Shown: positions 26,394 through 35,629, numbered from the stretch's first letter. The stretch is DNA of 64,000 bases from Planctomycetaceae bacterium (GCA_016793115.1 JAEUIN010000212.1:1-64000); one strand, 5' to 3'. The notes: generated by a model not told the origin, from the sequence alone. Numbers and translations: made by a program.

Positions 26394-26867
26394 TTAGCCC
26401 TTCGGATCGACCTTGAACAGCGGTTGACCGAACTCGACGGCCTGGGCGTTCTGGACCAAGCAGGCGACGATCTTGCCGGTGATCTCTGCCGGAATTTCGT
26501 TGAATACCTTCATCGCTTCGATCACGCACACGACCGAATCGTTGCCCACGTGATCGCCGACCTTGACGAACGGCGGCGATTCCGGATTCGGCGACGCGTA
26601 GAACGTGCCGACCATCGGCGACTTGATGACGAGGAAGTTGTCGGCGGCGGGAGCGGCTGCCGCAGCCGCCGGGGCGGCCGGCGCCGCCGCCGCAGGGGCC
26701 GGCGCATAGTGAGCCGGGGCTGCGATCATCGGCTCGGCGCCCTTCCGCAGCCGAACGCGCACTTCGCCGTCGCGCAGATCGATTTCGTTCAGATCGTGTT
26801 CGTTCATCAACTCGATCAGACGTCGAATCTTGCGCACGTCGAAGACGTCGCCGCCGGTGTTGCCCAT
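26394..26867 (-). CDS. accB: Acetyl-CoA carboxylase, biotin carboxyl carrier protein
   Basis: 157 aa from ATG 26867, which has CGGAGAG upstream; ATG 26891 has no ribosome site. The N-terminal helical domain ([20 protein letters not shown]) is joined by a Pro/Ala linker (about 50-75) to the biotinyl domain. The biotinylated lysine is Lys120 in EAMKVFNEI. The domain carries biotin between AccC and the carboxyltransferase, which is not in this window. Confidence 0.95.
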   Translation of the reverse strand: MGNTGGDVFDVRKIRRLIELMNEHDLNEIDLRDGEVRVRLRKGAEPMIAAPAHYAPAPAAAAPAAPAAAAAAPAADNFLVIKSPMVGTFYASPNPESPPFVKVGDHVGNDSVVCVIEAMKVFNEIPAEITGKIVACLVQNAQAVEFGQPLFKVDPKG

Positions 26868-27293
26868 GTCGCTCTCCGAGTCCGAACCCATAGTGTTTCG
26901 CGAATGAAAAAAGAGGTGACTAGCGGCCGTGCGACAAACGCGTCGCCCGGACGATCGCCCGGAACGCTTATCTGAATCGCCGTCGCTCCGAGTAGAATTG
27001 TGAGATGGTAATCACCCGAGGGCGGCGACGCCAGTTGAACCCGTGCGGATCGGGCACGCGCCTTAGCCGCTGGAAACGCTCCCAACCCTATGCGCCTCCT
27101 TAGGTTTCGGCGACAATCTACCCTCGGCGGCGAACGAGCGTCAAGCCGCCGCGCCGCGCTCCCGATGCGGTAAAACGCCTCCTTCCGCGAGGTTTGGTGA
27201 TCCCCGCCGCTTGCAAAGCCGTAAGGTTCCGTCGCCCGCTCCGCAGCTACTCCTGTCTACCTTCGACCTGCTCGGCGTCTTACGATTTCCGAT
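26868..27293. other. Divergent region between accB and larB
   Basis: 426 bp between divergent genes. It should contain promoters in both directions. I see no clear -35/-10 pair, terminator, repeat or RNA gene. Confidence 0.4.
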
Positions 27294-28055
27294 ATGAGAG
27301 ATCAGCTTCTTCGCGACCTTGCCGAACAATTGGCCGGCGGCCGACTCACGATCGACGACTTCGTCGCCCGGGCGGCCCGCAGCGACGTGGCCGACCTCGG
27401 CGACGCCCAGATCGACCTCGACCGCCGCCGGCGCTGCGGCTTTCCGGAGGTCGTTTACGGCGAGGGAAAGACCGTCGAACAATTGGCCAAGATCTTCGAC
27501 GCGCTCGTCGCCGCCGGAGTCGACGTGCTGGCGACGCGGGTCGCGGCCGAGAAGGCGACCGAGTTGGCCCTCCGCTACCCGACCGCGAAATACAACCCGG
27601 TCGCGCGCACCTTCCGCATTCCTCTCTCAACAGCGACGGCGATGCCGTGTGGTCGCGTTGTCATCGTCACCGCCGGCACGAGCGACTTGCCGGTCGCCGA
27701 AGAGGCCCGCGAGACGGCGCTCTGGACCGGGGCCGAAGTCGACCTGATTCAAGACGTCGGGGTCGCCGGGCCGCAGCGGCTGCTGGCGAAGCTACCGGAG
27801 ATCCGCAAGGCCGACGTCGTCGTCTGCGTCGCCGGCATGGAGGCGGCGCTTCCCAGCGTGCTTGGCGGGCACGTTGATTGCCCGGTGATCGGCGTGCCGA
27901 CGAGCGTCGGCTACGGCGCAAGCCTTGGCGGCCTGACTGCTTTGCTCAGCATGTTGACGAGTTGCGCCGCGAACGTCACGGTCGTGAACATCGATGCCGG
28001 TTTCAAAGGCGGCTATCTCGCCGGATTGATCGCCGCCCGCTGCCGAAGAAACTAA
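27294..28055 (+). CDS. larB: Nickel-pincer cofactor biosynthesis protein LarB
   Basis: 253 aa. LarB carboxylates and hydrolyses nicotinic acid adenine dinucleotide, the first step in making the nickel pincer cofactor of lactate racemase and relatives. The N-terminal family-specific part (RRRRCGFPEVVYGEGKT) is followed by a PurE-like Rossmann core: VIVTAGTSDLPVAEEA, VVVCVAGMEAALPSVLGG, PVIGVPTSVGYGAS and the end VVNIDAGFKGGYLAG. larC, larE and a LarA-type enzyme are not within the window. Confidence 0.92.
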   Translation: MRDQLLRDLAEQLAGGRLTIDDFVARAARSDVADLGDAQIDLDRRRRCGFPEVVYGEGKTVEQLAKIFDALVAAGVDVLATRVAAEKATELALRYPTAKYNPVARTFRIPLSTATAMPCGRVVIVTAGTSDLPVAEEARETALWTGAEVDLIQDVGVAGPQRLLAKLPEIRKADVVVCVAGMEAALPSVLGGHVDCPVIGVPTSVGYGASLGGLTALLSMLTSCAANVTVVNIDAGFKGGYLAGLIAARCRRN

Positions 28056-28092
28056 CCGCCGACGGAGTCGTCGGCCTGAGGACTTAACTCGC

Positions 28093-29001
28093 ATGCTCAT
28101 TCCCGCTACCTTAACCGAGCGGTGCTGCGAAGTGCTCGACCGCCCGCACCCCGCCGATCTACCGACGCTCAAACCCCGCGAGCGGGAATCGCACAAGGGC
28201 ACCTACGGTCGCGCGCTCGTCATCGGCGGTTCGCTCGGTATGGCGGGCGCCGTCGGCTTGGCCGGCATGGCGACGATTCGCGCCGGGGCCGGCCTGGTGC
28301 GACTCGGCGTACCGACGTCGATCGTCGCCACGGTGGCGTCGTACGAACCGGCTTACATGACCGCACCGCTCACGGAAGATTCGGAAGGACGCCTGGCGGC
28401 CGCGGCCGCGGATTCGATCGTCGAATTGGCGACCGATGTCACGGCACTTGCCGTCGGGCCGGGTCTGAGCCGCTCCGGCGGACTCGACGCGCTCGTAGCC
28501 CGGCTATTCGCCGATATCCGTCTCCCGACCGTCTTCGACGCCGACGCGCTCAACGCGCTCGCCGTCGATCCGAAACAACTCGCTTCGCATGCCGGTCCGC
28601 GAATCCTCACGCCGCATCCCGGCGAGTTTCAGCGATTGCTCGGCGGGAAGAAAGTCGACGGGCGCGCCGCTCAAGAAGCGGCGGCTCGCGAACTCGCCGT
28701 CCGGTGCCAATGCGTCGTCGTTCTGAAAGGGCACCGCACGTTCGTCACCGACGGCCGCCGCGATTACACGAATACGACGGGCAATCCCGGCATGGCGACC
28801 GGCGGCACCGGCGACGTGCTGACCGGCATCACGACCGGCCTGCTTTGCCAAGGCTTAGCACCACTGGATGCTGCGCAACTCGCGGTGTATGTACATGGCT
28901 TGGCCGGCGATTTGGCTGCGGCTGAGTTGGGCGAACCGTCGCTGTCGGCCGTCGACGTCGTTCGCTACTTACCGCCGGCGCTGCGAAGCGTCGTCGCGTG
29001 A
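28093..29001 (+). CDS. nnrD: ADP-dependent NAD(P)H-hydrate dehydratase
   Basis: 302 aa ribokinase-fold repair enzyme that returns hydrated NADH/NADPH to the active form. Diagnostic segments are KGTYGRALVIGGSLGMAGA, ILTPHPGEFQRLLG, and NTTGNPGMATGGTGDVLTG with the catalytic Asp in the last motif. The fused epimerase domain (NnrE) found in many bacteria is missing. It follows larB by 37 bp on the same strand. Confidence 0.92.
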   Translation: MLIPATLTERCCEVLDRPHPADLPTLKPRERESHKGTYGRALVIGGSLGMAGAVGLAGMATIRAGAGLVRLGVPTSIVATVASYEPAYMTAPLTEDSEGRLAAAAADSIVELATDVTALAVGPGLSRSGGLDALVARLFADIRLPTVFDADALNALAVDPKQLASHAGPRILTPHPGEFQRLLGGKKVDGRAAQEAAARELAVRCQCVVVLKGHRTFVTDGRRDYTNTTGNPGMATGGTGDVLTGITTGLLCQGLAPLDAAQLAVYVHGLAGDLAAAELGEPSLSAVDVVRYLPPALRSVVA

Positions 29002-29002
29002 G

Positions 29003-29446
29003 CTATTCCCATTGCGCTCGATTGCTGCCCGTTTGGTAGTTCACCGGCGCGTGATAGGTCCACGGCTCGTTCGCACCGACGGCGTTTTCCCAAGCTTCGC
29101 CGGCCGCATACAACAACGGCTCGCACCACTGCTCGAGCGACTGCGGCATAAGCGTTGGGTCGGACCGTACGGCTTCGTAATGGTTCCGGCCGAGAGCGAC
29201 GACGTAGCAGCGAGCGTAGAGAAAGCCTTCGGCGGAGAGCGCGTTGGCCCCGGAGGCATCGGAATATTCCAAGCCGTCGAGGTCGTAAAGGACCTGGGCC
29301 AATCGATCGGCGAAGCGGCAAATCGCCTCCGGTTCGCATGCCGCAAGGGCCTGCCGTAAAGGCTCTACCGATCCGCGATCGTCTCCCTGGTGCAAGGCCT
29401 CCCGGTCGATCAACTCGATCATTTGCCAAAACTTTGCGGAGTCCAT
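29003..29446 (-). CDS. DUF4240 domain protein
   Basis: 147 aa from ATG 29446 (MDSAKFWQMIELIDREA). The FW-x-I-x-x-x opening, FADRLAQVLYDLDG middle and the FLYARCYVVALGRNHYEAV segment fit DUF4240 proteins, whose function is unknown. No signal peptide or membrane segment. The longer in-frame reading to 29884 runs into rpmB on the other strand and is discarded. The stop lies next to the convergent nnrD stop. Confidence 0.68.
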   Translation of the reverse strand: MDSAKFWQMIELIDREALHQGDDRGSVEPLRQALAACEPEAICRFADRLAQVLYDLDGLEYSDASGANALSAEGFLYARCYVVALGRNHYEAVRSDPTLMPQSLEQWCEPLLYAAGEAWENAVGANEPWTYHAPVNYQTGSNRAQWE

Positions 29447-29623
29447 GGGCGGCAATATAGCGAACCTCCCTTCCCTGGTTGCTGCACCACGGGGAATTTG
29501 CCGCATTTCCGCCCGCTGCCGGCATGGCGACGGACGGCGACCCGCCTTGTCGCGCCCTCGAAAACCGGTATACTGAGCGGTTTCCCAATTCCTTATCAGC
29601 GATCGACTACGGAGCGCACGGCG

Positions 29624-29983
29624 ATGGCTCGGGCATGTGGTATCTGCGGCAAGGGCCCGCAAGTTGGCAATCAGGTGACGATCCGCGGTAAGGCGAAGTA
29701 CTTGGGCGGCGTCGGTACGAAAATCACCGGCATCACGCGCCGCACGTTCAAGCCGAACCTGCAACGCGTTCACGTCACGCAAAACGGCACGAACAAGACG
29801 ATCTTGGCGTGCACGCAGTGCATTCGCAGCGGTCGTGTGGTGAAGGCCGTGAAGGCCAAGCCGTTCCGCTTGCCGACTCCGCACGTCGACGGCCCGAAGA
29901 AGACGGAAGCGAAGGCCACAAAAACGGCCAAGGCTGCGGCTCCGAAGGCGGCTGCCCCGAAGGCCCCGAAAGCCGGCAAGTAA
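29624..29983 (+). CDS. rpmB: Large-subunit ribosomal protein L28
   Basis: 119 aa from ATG 29624. Core L28 with both zinc-type cysteine pairs kept (CGIC at residues 5-8, CTQC at 63-66), the zinc-binding form of this protein. The last 25-30 residues are an Ala/Lys/Pro tail (KAAAPKAAAPKAPKAGK) beyond the usual L28 end; such basic tails probably contact rRNA (inference). Confidence 0.93.
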   Translation: MARACGICGKGPQVGNQVTIRGKAKYLGGVGTKITGITRRTFKPNLQRVHVTQNGTNKTILACTQCIRSGRVVKAVKAKPFRLPTPHVDGPKKTEAKATKTAKAAAPKAAAPKAPKAGK

Positions 29984-30013
29984 TTTTCGCGTCTAGCGGC
30001 GAGGTCTCCGGTC

Positions 30014-30304
30014 GTGAGTCTCACTCGTGCGGACGTTGAAAAGGTTTCGCTCCTCGCCCGGCTTTCGCTATCGCCGGCCGAGTTGGACACGATGACGGCG
30101 CAACTGGTCGCCGTCGTCGGCTATGTCGAGCAACTCAATGAATTGAACGTCGAAGGCGTGGAGCCGATGGCCCACGCCGTGCCGACGTCGAATGTCTTTC
30201 GCGACGACGTCGTTCGCCCCAGCGCCGAGCGGGCCGCGATCCTCAGCAACGCCCCGCACGCCGACGGCGAGTTCTATTTGGTGCCCGCCGTACTCGGCGA
30301 ATGA
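30014..30304 (+). CDS. gatC: Asp/Glu-tRNA amidotransferase subunit C
   Basis: 96 aa from GTG 30014. GatC wraps around GatA and stabilises the GatCAB complex that amidates mischarged Glu-tRNA(Gln) and/or Asp-tRNA(Asn). Typical features: VEKVSLLARLSLS, a YVEQLNELNVEGVEPMAH segment and the C-terminal HADGEFYLVPAVL. Confidence 0.93.
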   Translation: MSLTRADVEKVSLLARLSLSPAELDTMTAQLVAVVGYVEQLNELNVEGVEPMAHAVPTSNVFRDDVVRPSAERAAILSNAPHADGEFYLVPAVLGE

Positions 30305-30369
30305 CGATTCCCGACCTCAACGGGTCGAGGAACTGACGAGGCACCAATGAGCGGCGGTTTTCCGCTATC

Positions 30370-30425
30370 ATTCGTCCATCGTCATTCGGACTTCGTTCGT
30401 CATTAGTCCATCTTCGTCATTCAAG
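30370..30425. repeat. Degenerate heptanucleotide tract between gatC and gatA
   Basis: Fifty-six bases that can be read as eight 7-mers: ATTCGTC, CATCGTC, ATTCGGA, CTTCGTT, CGTCATT, AGTCCAT, CTTCGTC, ATTCAAG. CGTCATT occurs three times if register is ignored. It ends 10 bp before the gatA GTG. A 12-base match (ATTCGTCCATCG) recurs at 35845-35856. Confidence 0.5.
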
Positions 30426-30435
30426 GATTTGGCAC

Positions 30436-31974
30436 GTGGCTCTGTACGAGAAGACGGCGACCGAACTTGTGGGCCTGCTGGCGAGCGGGCAAGTCACCTC
30501 CGAAGAAGTGACCAAGGCGTACGCCGAGCGGATCAAAGCCGTGGATGGACGCGTCGGCGCGTTCCTGCGGGTCGACGTCGACGCCGCCCTGGCTCAAGCG
30601 CGCGGCATCGACGAGCGCCGCAAGCGCGGCGACAAACTCGGCAGGCTCGCCGGCCTACCGGTGGCCGTGAAAGACCTGCTGTGCTCGCACGGCGAATTGA
30701 CGACTTGCGCGTCGAAGATGCTCGAAACCTACCGGGCGACTTACGACTCGACGGTCGTCGCGAAGCTCAAGGCGGCCGATGCGGTGCTCTTGGGCCGCAC
30801 CAACATGGACGAGTTCGCCATGGGGGGCTCGACGGAGAACTCGGCCTTTCAAAAGACGCGCAACCCTTGGGATCTTGAGCGGACGCCGGGCGGCTCCAGC
30901 GGCGGCGCGGCGGCCTGCGTCGCGGCCGACGAGGCGTGCCTTTCGATCGGAACCGACACCGGCGGATCAATTCGCCAACCGGCCGCACTGTGCGGCGTGA
31001 CGGGATTGAAGCCGACCTACGGACGCGTAAGCCGATACGGTTTGGTCGCGTTTGCGAGCAGCTTAGATCAGGCCGGTCCGATGGCCCGCACCGCCGAAGA
31101 CGCCGCACTGTTGCTCGAGGTGATGGCCGGCCACGATCCGCTCGACGCGACGAGCATCGACCAACCGGTGCCGGAGTATTCGAAATCGGTTCGCGAGCCG
31201 CTCAAAGGCCTCACGCTCGGACTGGTAAGAGAGCACTTCGCGGCAGGTCTCGACGGCGAAGTCGAGACGGCCGTGCGCGAGGCGGTGAAGACATATGAAT
31301 CGCTCGGTGCGAAAGTCAAAGAAGTTTCCTTCCCGCACGCCAAGTACGGCGTCGCGGTGTACTACATCATCGCGCCGTGTGAAGCGTCGAGCAATTTGGC
31401 CCGCTACGACGGCGTGCACTACGGTCGACGCACCGACGAAAAGCAGCTCGCCGCCGAACTGGACGCCGAGCGAAAACAATTGCTGGCCGCCGGAAAAAAG
31501 CGCGAAGCCGAACAACTCGATACCTCGCTCGTGCGGCTCTACCGCAAGAGCCGCGCGGAAGGCTTTGGTCCCGAAGTCAAACGCCGCATCATGCTGGGTA
31601 CCTACGCCCTCTCGGCCGGCTACTACGACGCCTACTACCTCAAGGCGCTCAAGGTGCGTCGGCTGATTCGGCAAGATTACGACAAGGCGTTCGAGCAGTG
31701 CGATCTGATCGTCGGACCGTGTACGACGGCGCCGGCATTTAAGATCGGCGAAAAGGTCGACGATCCGCTGGCGATGTACTTGGTCGACCTCTACACGGTG
31801 AGCGCCAACTTGGCCGGCGTCGGCGGCATTTCGATTCCTTGCGGGTTCAGCAAGGCGGGATTACCGATCGGCCTGCAACTCCAGGGCCCGCCGCTGGCGG
31901 AAGACAAACTGCTCCGCGCCGCCCACATGTATCAAACGGCGACCGACTGGCACACTCGACGACCGAAGCTGTAA
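30436..31974 (+). CDS. gatA: Asp/Glu-tRNA amidotransferase subunit A
   Basis: 512 aa from GTG 30436. Glutaminase of the GatCAB complex: it frees ammonia from glutamine for the GatB kinase site. The amidase-signature triad is visible: Lys79 in PVAVKD, Ser154 in PGGSSGGAAA and Ser178 in GTDTGGSIRQPA. The gene order gatC-gatA-gatB is complete here; the 131-bp gap before gatA holds the heptad tract. Confidence 0.96.
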   Translation: MALYEKTATELVGLLASGQVTSEEVTKAYAERIKAVDGRVGAFLRVDVDAALAQARGIDERRKRGDKLGRLAGLPVAVKDLLCSHGELTTCASKMLETYRATYDSTVVAKLKAADAVLLGRTNMDEFAMGGSTENSAFQKTRNPWDLERTPGGSSGGAAACVAADEACLSIGTDTGGSIRQPAALCGVTGLKPTYGRVSRYGLVAFASSLDQAGPMARTAEDAALLLEVMAGHDPLDATSIDQPVPEYSKSVREPLKGLTLGLVREHFAAGLDGEVETAVREAVKTYESLGAKVKEVSFPHAKYGVAVYYIIAPCEASSNLARYDGVHYGRRTDEKQLAAELDAERKQLLAAGKKREAEQLDTSLVRLYRKSRAEGFGPEVKRRIMLGTYALSAGYYDAYYLKALKVRRLIRQDYDKAFEQCDLIVGPCTTAPAFKIGEKVDDPLAMYLVDLYTVSANLAGVGGISIPCGFSKAGLPIGLQLQGPPLAEDKLLRAAHMYQTATDWHTRRPKL

Positions 31975-31986
31975 GGACCACGCACT

Positions 31987-33474
31987 ATGAGCGACTCACA
32001 ACAGCCCTACACAATCGTCATCGGCCTGGAAACACACGTCCAACTTCAGACGGCGACGAAGCTGTTCTGCGGGTGCAGCACGCAGTTCGGCGCTCCGGCG
32101 AATACGCAGACGTGCCCCGTTTGCACCGGCCATCCGGGCACGCTGCCGGTGATGAACCGGCGGGCTTTCGAACTTGCGCTTCAGACGGCGGCGGCGCTCA
32201 ACTGCAATATCGCAACGTACACGAAGTGGGACCGCAAGCAGTATTACTACCCCGACTTGCCGAAGGGATATCAGATCAGCCAATACGATCTGCCGTTCAG
32301 CTACGAAGGCTGGTTGGAGATCAGCGATGCGAAAGGGAAATTCGACCCCAAGCGAGTCCGCATCATTCGAGCGCACCTCGAAGAAGACGCCGGCAAAAGC
32401 ATGCATGACGAGCATGCCGGCAAGGCCGACAGCAAGATTGACTTGAACCGTACCGGTACGCCGCTCTTAGAAATCGTCACGCATCCCGACATGCGTTCAC
32501 CCGCCGAGGCGAAGGCGTATCTCACCGAGCTGAAATTGCTGCTTACCTATCTGGGCGTCTCGGACTGCAACATGCAAGAGGGAAGCCTGCGAGTCGACGC
32601 CAACGTGAATCTGCACATCGACACGCCGCAGGGTAAAGTGGCGACGCCGATCGTCGAAATCAAGAACATGAACAGTTTCCGCGCCGTCGAAAGGGCGATC
32701 GCCTACGAAGCCGAGCGACAATACGCCGAGTGGCAGGAAACGGGGAAGAAGCTCGGCGATCCGGGCGTCTTCAAGCAAACTCGCGGCTGGGACGATGGCG
32801 CCGGCGTGACACGCGGCCAGCGCGCGAAGGAAGAATCAAGCGACTACCGCTACTTCCCTGATCCCGATCTCGTGCCGGTGACCGTGTCGGAAGAACGAAT
32901 TAAAGACGTTCATCGCAGCCTCGGCGAGTTGCCCGCCGCCATTCGTTTGCGACTTGAGTCGACCTACGGCCTCACGCCGTATGACAGTGACGTGATCGTG
33001 AACCAAGGCCGCACGTTCGTCGATTACTACGCGGAAGTCGCCGCCGCGGCCGGCGACGGCAAGGCCTCGTCGAACTGGCTGCAGCAAGACGTGCTGCGGG
33101 TCATGGGCGAGCGCAATCTCACGATCGAGCAGTATCCGGTGCAGGCCCCGGCTCTCGGCGACCTGATCAAGCGAGTCAAGGCGGGCGAGGTCGACACCGG
33201 CCGCGGCCGTGAAGTGCTACAGCGGATGTTCGATACCGGCGAGTCGGCCGAATTGGCGATGAAGACGCTCGGCATCGAGCAGGTCGACGAGTCCGCCTTG
33301 GTCGCGCTGTGCGAAGAACTCGTCGCGGCCAACCCGAAGATCGTCGCCGACGTGAAGGCAGGCAAAATGCAGGCGGCCGGCTCGTTCGTGGGTCAGGCGA
33401 AGAAGAAGAATCCGAACGCCAATCCGGCCCGCGTGAAAGACCTTTGCCTGGCGATTATCGCCAAGCTGCCCTAG
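31987..33474 (+). CDS. gatB: Asp/Glu-tRNA amidotransferase subunit B
   Basis: 495 aa. Activates the side chain of the mischarged tRNA and transfers ammonia to it. Motifs: IGLETHVQL, the zinc cysteines in CGCSTQFGAPANTQTCPVC, YYYPDLPKGYQISQYD, LNRTGTPLLEIVT, and a C-terminal tail domain (YqeY-like) ending in NPNANPARVKDLC. It starts 12 bp after gatA. Its stop TAG shares the palindrome CTAG with the stop of the convergent next gene. Confidence 0.97.
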   Translation: MSDSQQPYTIVIGLETHVQLQTATKLFCGCSTQFGAPANTQTCPVCTGHPGTLPVMNRRAFELALQTAAALNCNIATYTKWDRKQYYYPDLPKGYQISQYDLPFSYEGWLEISDAKGKFDPKRVRIIRAHLEEDAGKSMHDEHAGKADSKIDLNRTGTPLLEIVTHPDMRSPAEAKAYLTELKLLLTYLGVSDCNMQEGSLRVDANVNLHIDTPQGKVATPIVEIKNMNSFRAVERAIAYEAERQYAEWQETGKKLGDPGVFKQTRGWDDGAGVTRGQRAKEESSDYRYFPDPDLVPVTVSEERIKDVHRSLGELPAAIRLRLESTYGLTPYDSDVIVNQGRTFVDYYAEVAAAAGDGKASSNWLQQDVLRVMGERNLTIEQYPVQAPALGDLIKRVKAGEVDTGRGREVLQRMFDTGESAELAMKTLGIEQVDESALVALCEELVAANPKIVADVKAGKMQAAGSFVGQAKKKNPNANPARVKDLCLAIIAKLP

Positions 33475-34265
33475 GCGCCGCGGGTAATCGCGAGCACTTC
33501 GTCAAGCACTTTGCCGTTCGTGGCAATGCTGTTTGTGGCGTGGATCGTCGGCGTGCCGTTCCAGTCGGTGAACGTGCCGCCGGCCTCTTCGATGACCGGT
33601 TGCAGCGCCGCACAATCCCAAACGTGCATCATCGGATCGACCATCACCTCGGCTCGGCCGACGGCGACGAGTAGGTAGCCGTAGGCGTCGCCCCAACTGC
33701 GGGCGATGCGAGCCGAATTCTGCAACTTTACGTAGGCGTCGAAACGACCGATGCGCTCGAAGTTGCGAGATTCGGAGGTGCAAAACAATCCTTCGCCCAG
33801 CGACGGCTTCTGCGAGACGTGCGCCCGCACGGGCTTCGCATCACCTCGCAGGTACCAAGCTCCCTGCCCCGCGGCGGCATACGCCGTTTCGTGCAGGCCG
33901 GGAATGTGAATCACACCGACGACCGAACGGCCCTCGTGTTCGACGCCGATCAACGTGCCGTAGAGCGGCACACCCGAGATGAAACTCTTCGTGCCGTCGA
34001 TCGGATCGAGAATCCAACGATAGCCCGACGTGCCGGGCTGCTCGCCGAACTCTTCGCCGAGAATTGCGTCGTCCGGAAACGCGGCGGCGATTTCTTTTCG
34101 CAAGAGTTGTTCGGCGGCGCGATCCGCGACGGTAACGGGTGAATCGTCGCTTTTGATTTCGACGCCTAGATCGGCGCGCTGGAAATATTGAAGCGTGAGA
34201 TCGCCCGCGCGGCGCGCCGCGGCGACGGCCAATTCGAGACGAGCGGAACGTTCGGCGGACGACAT
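33471..34265 (-). CDS. Inositol-monophosphatase family phosphatase (histidinol-phosphatase type)
   Basis: 264 aa from ATG 34265 (MSSAERSARLELAV); the in-frame extension to 34343 is unlikely. Magnesium-dependent phosphatase. Metal-site motifs are all there: GEEFGEQ, DPIDGTKSFISGVPLYG and WDCAALQPVIEEAGG. The RWILDPIDGTKSFI and GVIHIP pattern is closest to HisN-type histidinol-phosphatases, but inositol or other sugar phosphates cannot be ruled out. No his genes are adjacent. Confidence 0.88.
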   Translation of the reverse strand: MSSAERSARLELAVAAARRAGDLTLQYFQRADLGVEIKSDDSPVTVADRAAEQLLRKEIAAAFPDDAILGEEFGEQPGTSGYRWILDPIDGTKSFISGVPLYGTLIGVEHEGRSVVGVIHIPGLHETAYAAAGQGAWYLRGDAKPVRAHVSQKPSLGEGLFCTSESRNFERIGRFDAYVKLQNSARIARSWGDAYGYLLVAVGRAEVMVDPMMHVWDCAALQPVIEEAGGTFTDWNGTPTIHATNSIATNGKVLDEVLAITRGA

Positions 34266-34362
34266 GCGCAGAAACTCGCAATCGGAGACAAAATCGACTC
34301 CGGTGCAAGATAGAGAGGTCGCCCCGGAAACAAAAGGGGCCAAATTCGCAGCGCAAACCGGG

Positions 34363-34770
34363 CTACATGCGAACCGGCGGCGGCAACAATGCCGCGAGCT
34401 TGATGTTCGACAATTCGCGACGCGTGATCGTCGTCACGTCTTGCAGGGCCTCGGAGAGACGGCGATGCGTTTCTTCCGGCATCCCCTTGGCCGGAGTCGG
34501 CGAAGTGTTCAGCGGACCGTCGATCGCTTCGATCACGTCGAGGAGCGTGATCTGTTCGACAGGCCGTTCGAGAACGTAACCGCCGTCGACGCCGCGTGTC
34601 GACGAGAGAATGCCGTGCGTCACCAAATTGCGGAGGATTTGCAGCAGAAATCGCTCCGGCATTTGGCCGCTCGCCGCCAGCTTACTGCATGGGACGGGCG
34701 TGCCTTTGTCATGCTGGGCCAATTGCAGCATGGCCTGCACGGCGTATTCGACTGTGCGCGAGAGCTTCAT
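34363..34770 (-). CDS. Rrf2-family transcriptional regulator
   Basis: 135 aa winged-helix DNA-binding protein. MKLSRTVEYAVQAMLQLAQ and the wing GVDGGYVLERPVEQITLLDV are typical. IscR and NsrR use three cysteines for an Fe-S cluster; only one Cys is present here (in PCSKLA) and it is not in that region, so this is probably a cluster-free member. A strong AAGGGGG site lies 6 bases before the start. Its target is unknown; the neighbouring genes are not an obvious regulon. Confidence 0.9.
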   Translation of the reverse strand: MKLSRTVEYAVQAMLQLAQHDKGTPVPCSKLAASGQMPERFLLQILRNLVTHGILSSTRGVDGGYVLERPVEQITLLDVIEAIDGPLNTSPTPAKGMPEETHRRLSEALQDVTTITRRELSNIKLAALLPPPVRM

Positions 34771-35026
34771 TTCGGCCCCCTTTCCACCGAGGCGCGTGTT
34801 CCATCGCGCGTTCGGTTCGAGCTAAATCGCCTGCACGTTGTCGATCCTCACAAATCGAGGATCACATCATCGCGAACTCCTATGAAAGAACCCCCACGAT
34901 GTCGATGATCTTCGGCAGCGTAGCGAAAAGAGTCAAACAATATCTAGAGTTTTTTCGCGGCGGGCGCGCTGTGAAAAAAGTCACGAGCACGCGGTACGCC
35001 GCTCGACGAACTGTCGCGACATGGTG

Positions 35027-35629
35027 TCAGTCGCGTTTCGTCGTCGCGGAGTCGCTCGGCATCCGCCAGGCATGCAACAAGAGCAGGCCGGCGCCGCCGA
35101 CCAAGAGCATGTCGGCCACGTTGAAGTTAGGCCAAGTCCAGCCGTCGTAGCGAAATAATATCCAATCGCGCACGGCGTGCTGCGGATAGCCGGCATACGA
35201 CTCGTTCCACCACAGACCGAGCCGATCGTACAAATTGCCGATGATTCCTCCGGAAATCCCCGACAAGGCGACGAGCAGCAGCGACTCGGAGGCCGCTCCC
35301 GCGATGAACAGCCAATAAAAGATCGCCCCGGCGGCGACGAACGAGAGGCTCGCGAACACCCACACCATGCCTTGTCCCATGCCGAACAAGGCCCCTTCGT
35401 TGAGGCTCGTTTGCAGGCCGAAATAGCCGGGCCAAATCCAATAGACCGCATCATGGGCCGGCGTGGCATACATTCCCGGCGGCCCCAGTTCCGCGAAGAG
35501 CTTGTTCTTCGACCAAAGGTCGAGCGCCGCCCCGCCGCCGACGATCGCCACAAATAGCGCCAAGCGCGCGGCTCCGACACGCGGCTTTACCACACTCGAA
35601 CTGCTCGGCATCACGGCGACTCCGTTCAT
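35027..35629 (-). CDS. lspA: Lipoprotein signal peptidase
   Basis: 200 aa integral-membrane aspartyl protease that removes the signal peptide from lipidated prolipoproteins, such as the lipobox protein near 4.7 kb. Four membrane segments. The catalytic aspartates are Asp135 (GNLYDRLG) and Asp173 (FNVADMLLVG); the conserved Asn is in TSLNEGALFG. The periplasmic loop (WNESYAGYPQHAVRDWILF) is longer than in E. coli. AAGGA precedes the ATG by 9 bases. Confidence 0.94.
   Translation of the reverse strand: MNGVAVMPSSSSVVKPRVGAARLALFVAIVGGGAALDLWSKNKLFAELGPPGMYATPAHDAVYWIWPGYFGLQTSLNEGALFGMGQGMVWVFASLSFVAAGAIFYWLFIAGAASESLLLVALSGISGGIIGNLYDRLGLWWNESYAGYPQHAVRDWILFRYDGWTWPNFNVADMLLVGGAGLLLLHAWRMPSDSATTKRD

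Noticed and set aside
30421..30445. TGGCACG near 30430 as a second sigma-54 promoter
   Set aside because: The -12 part (TTGC) is missing at the right distance; it simply includes the gatA start.
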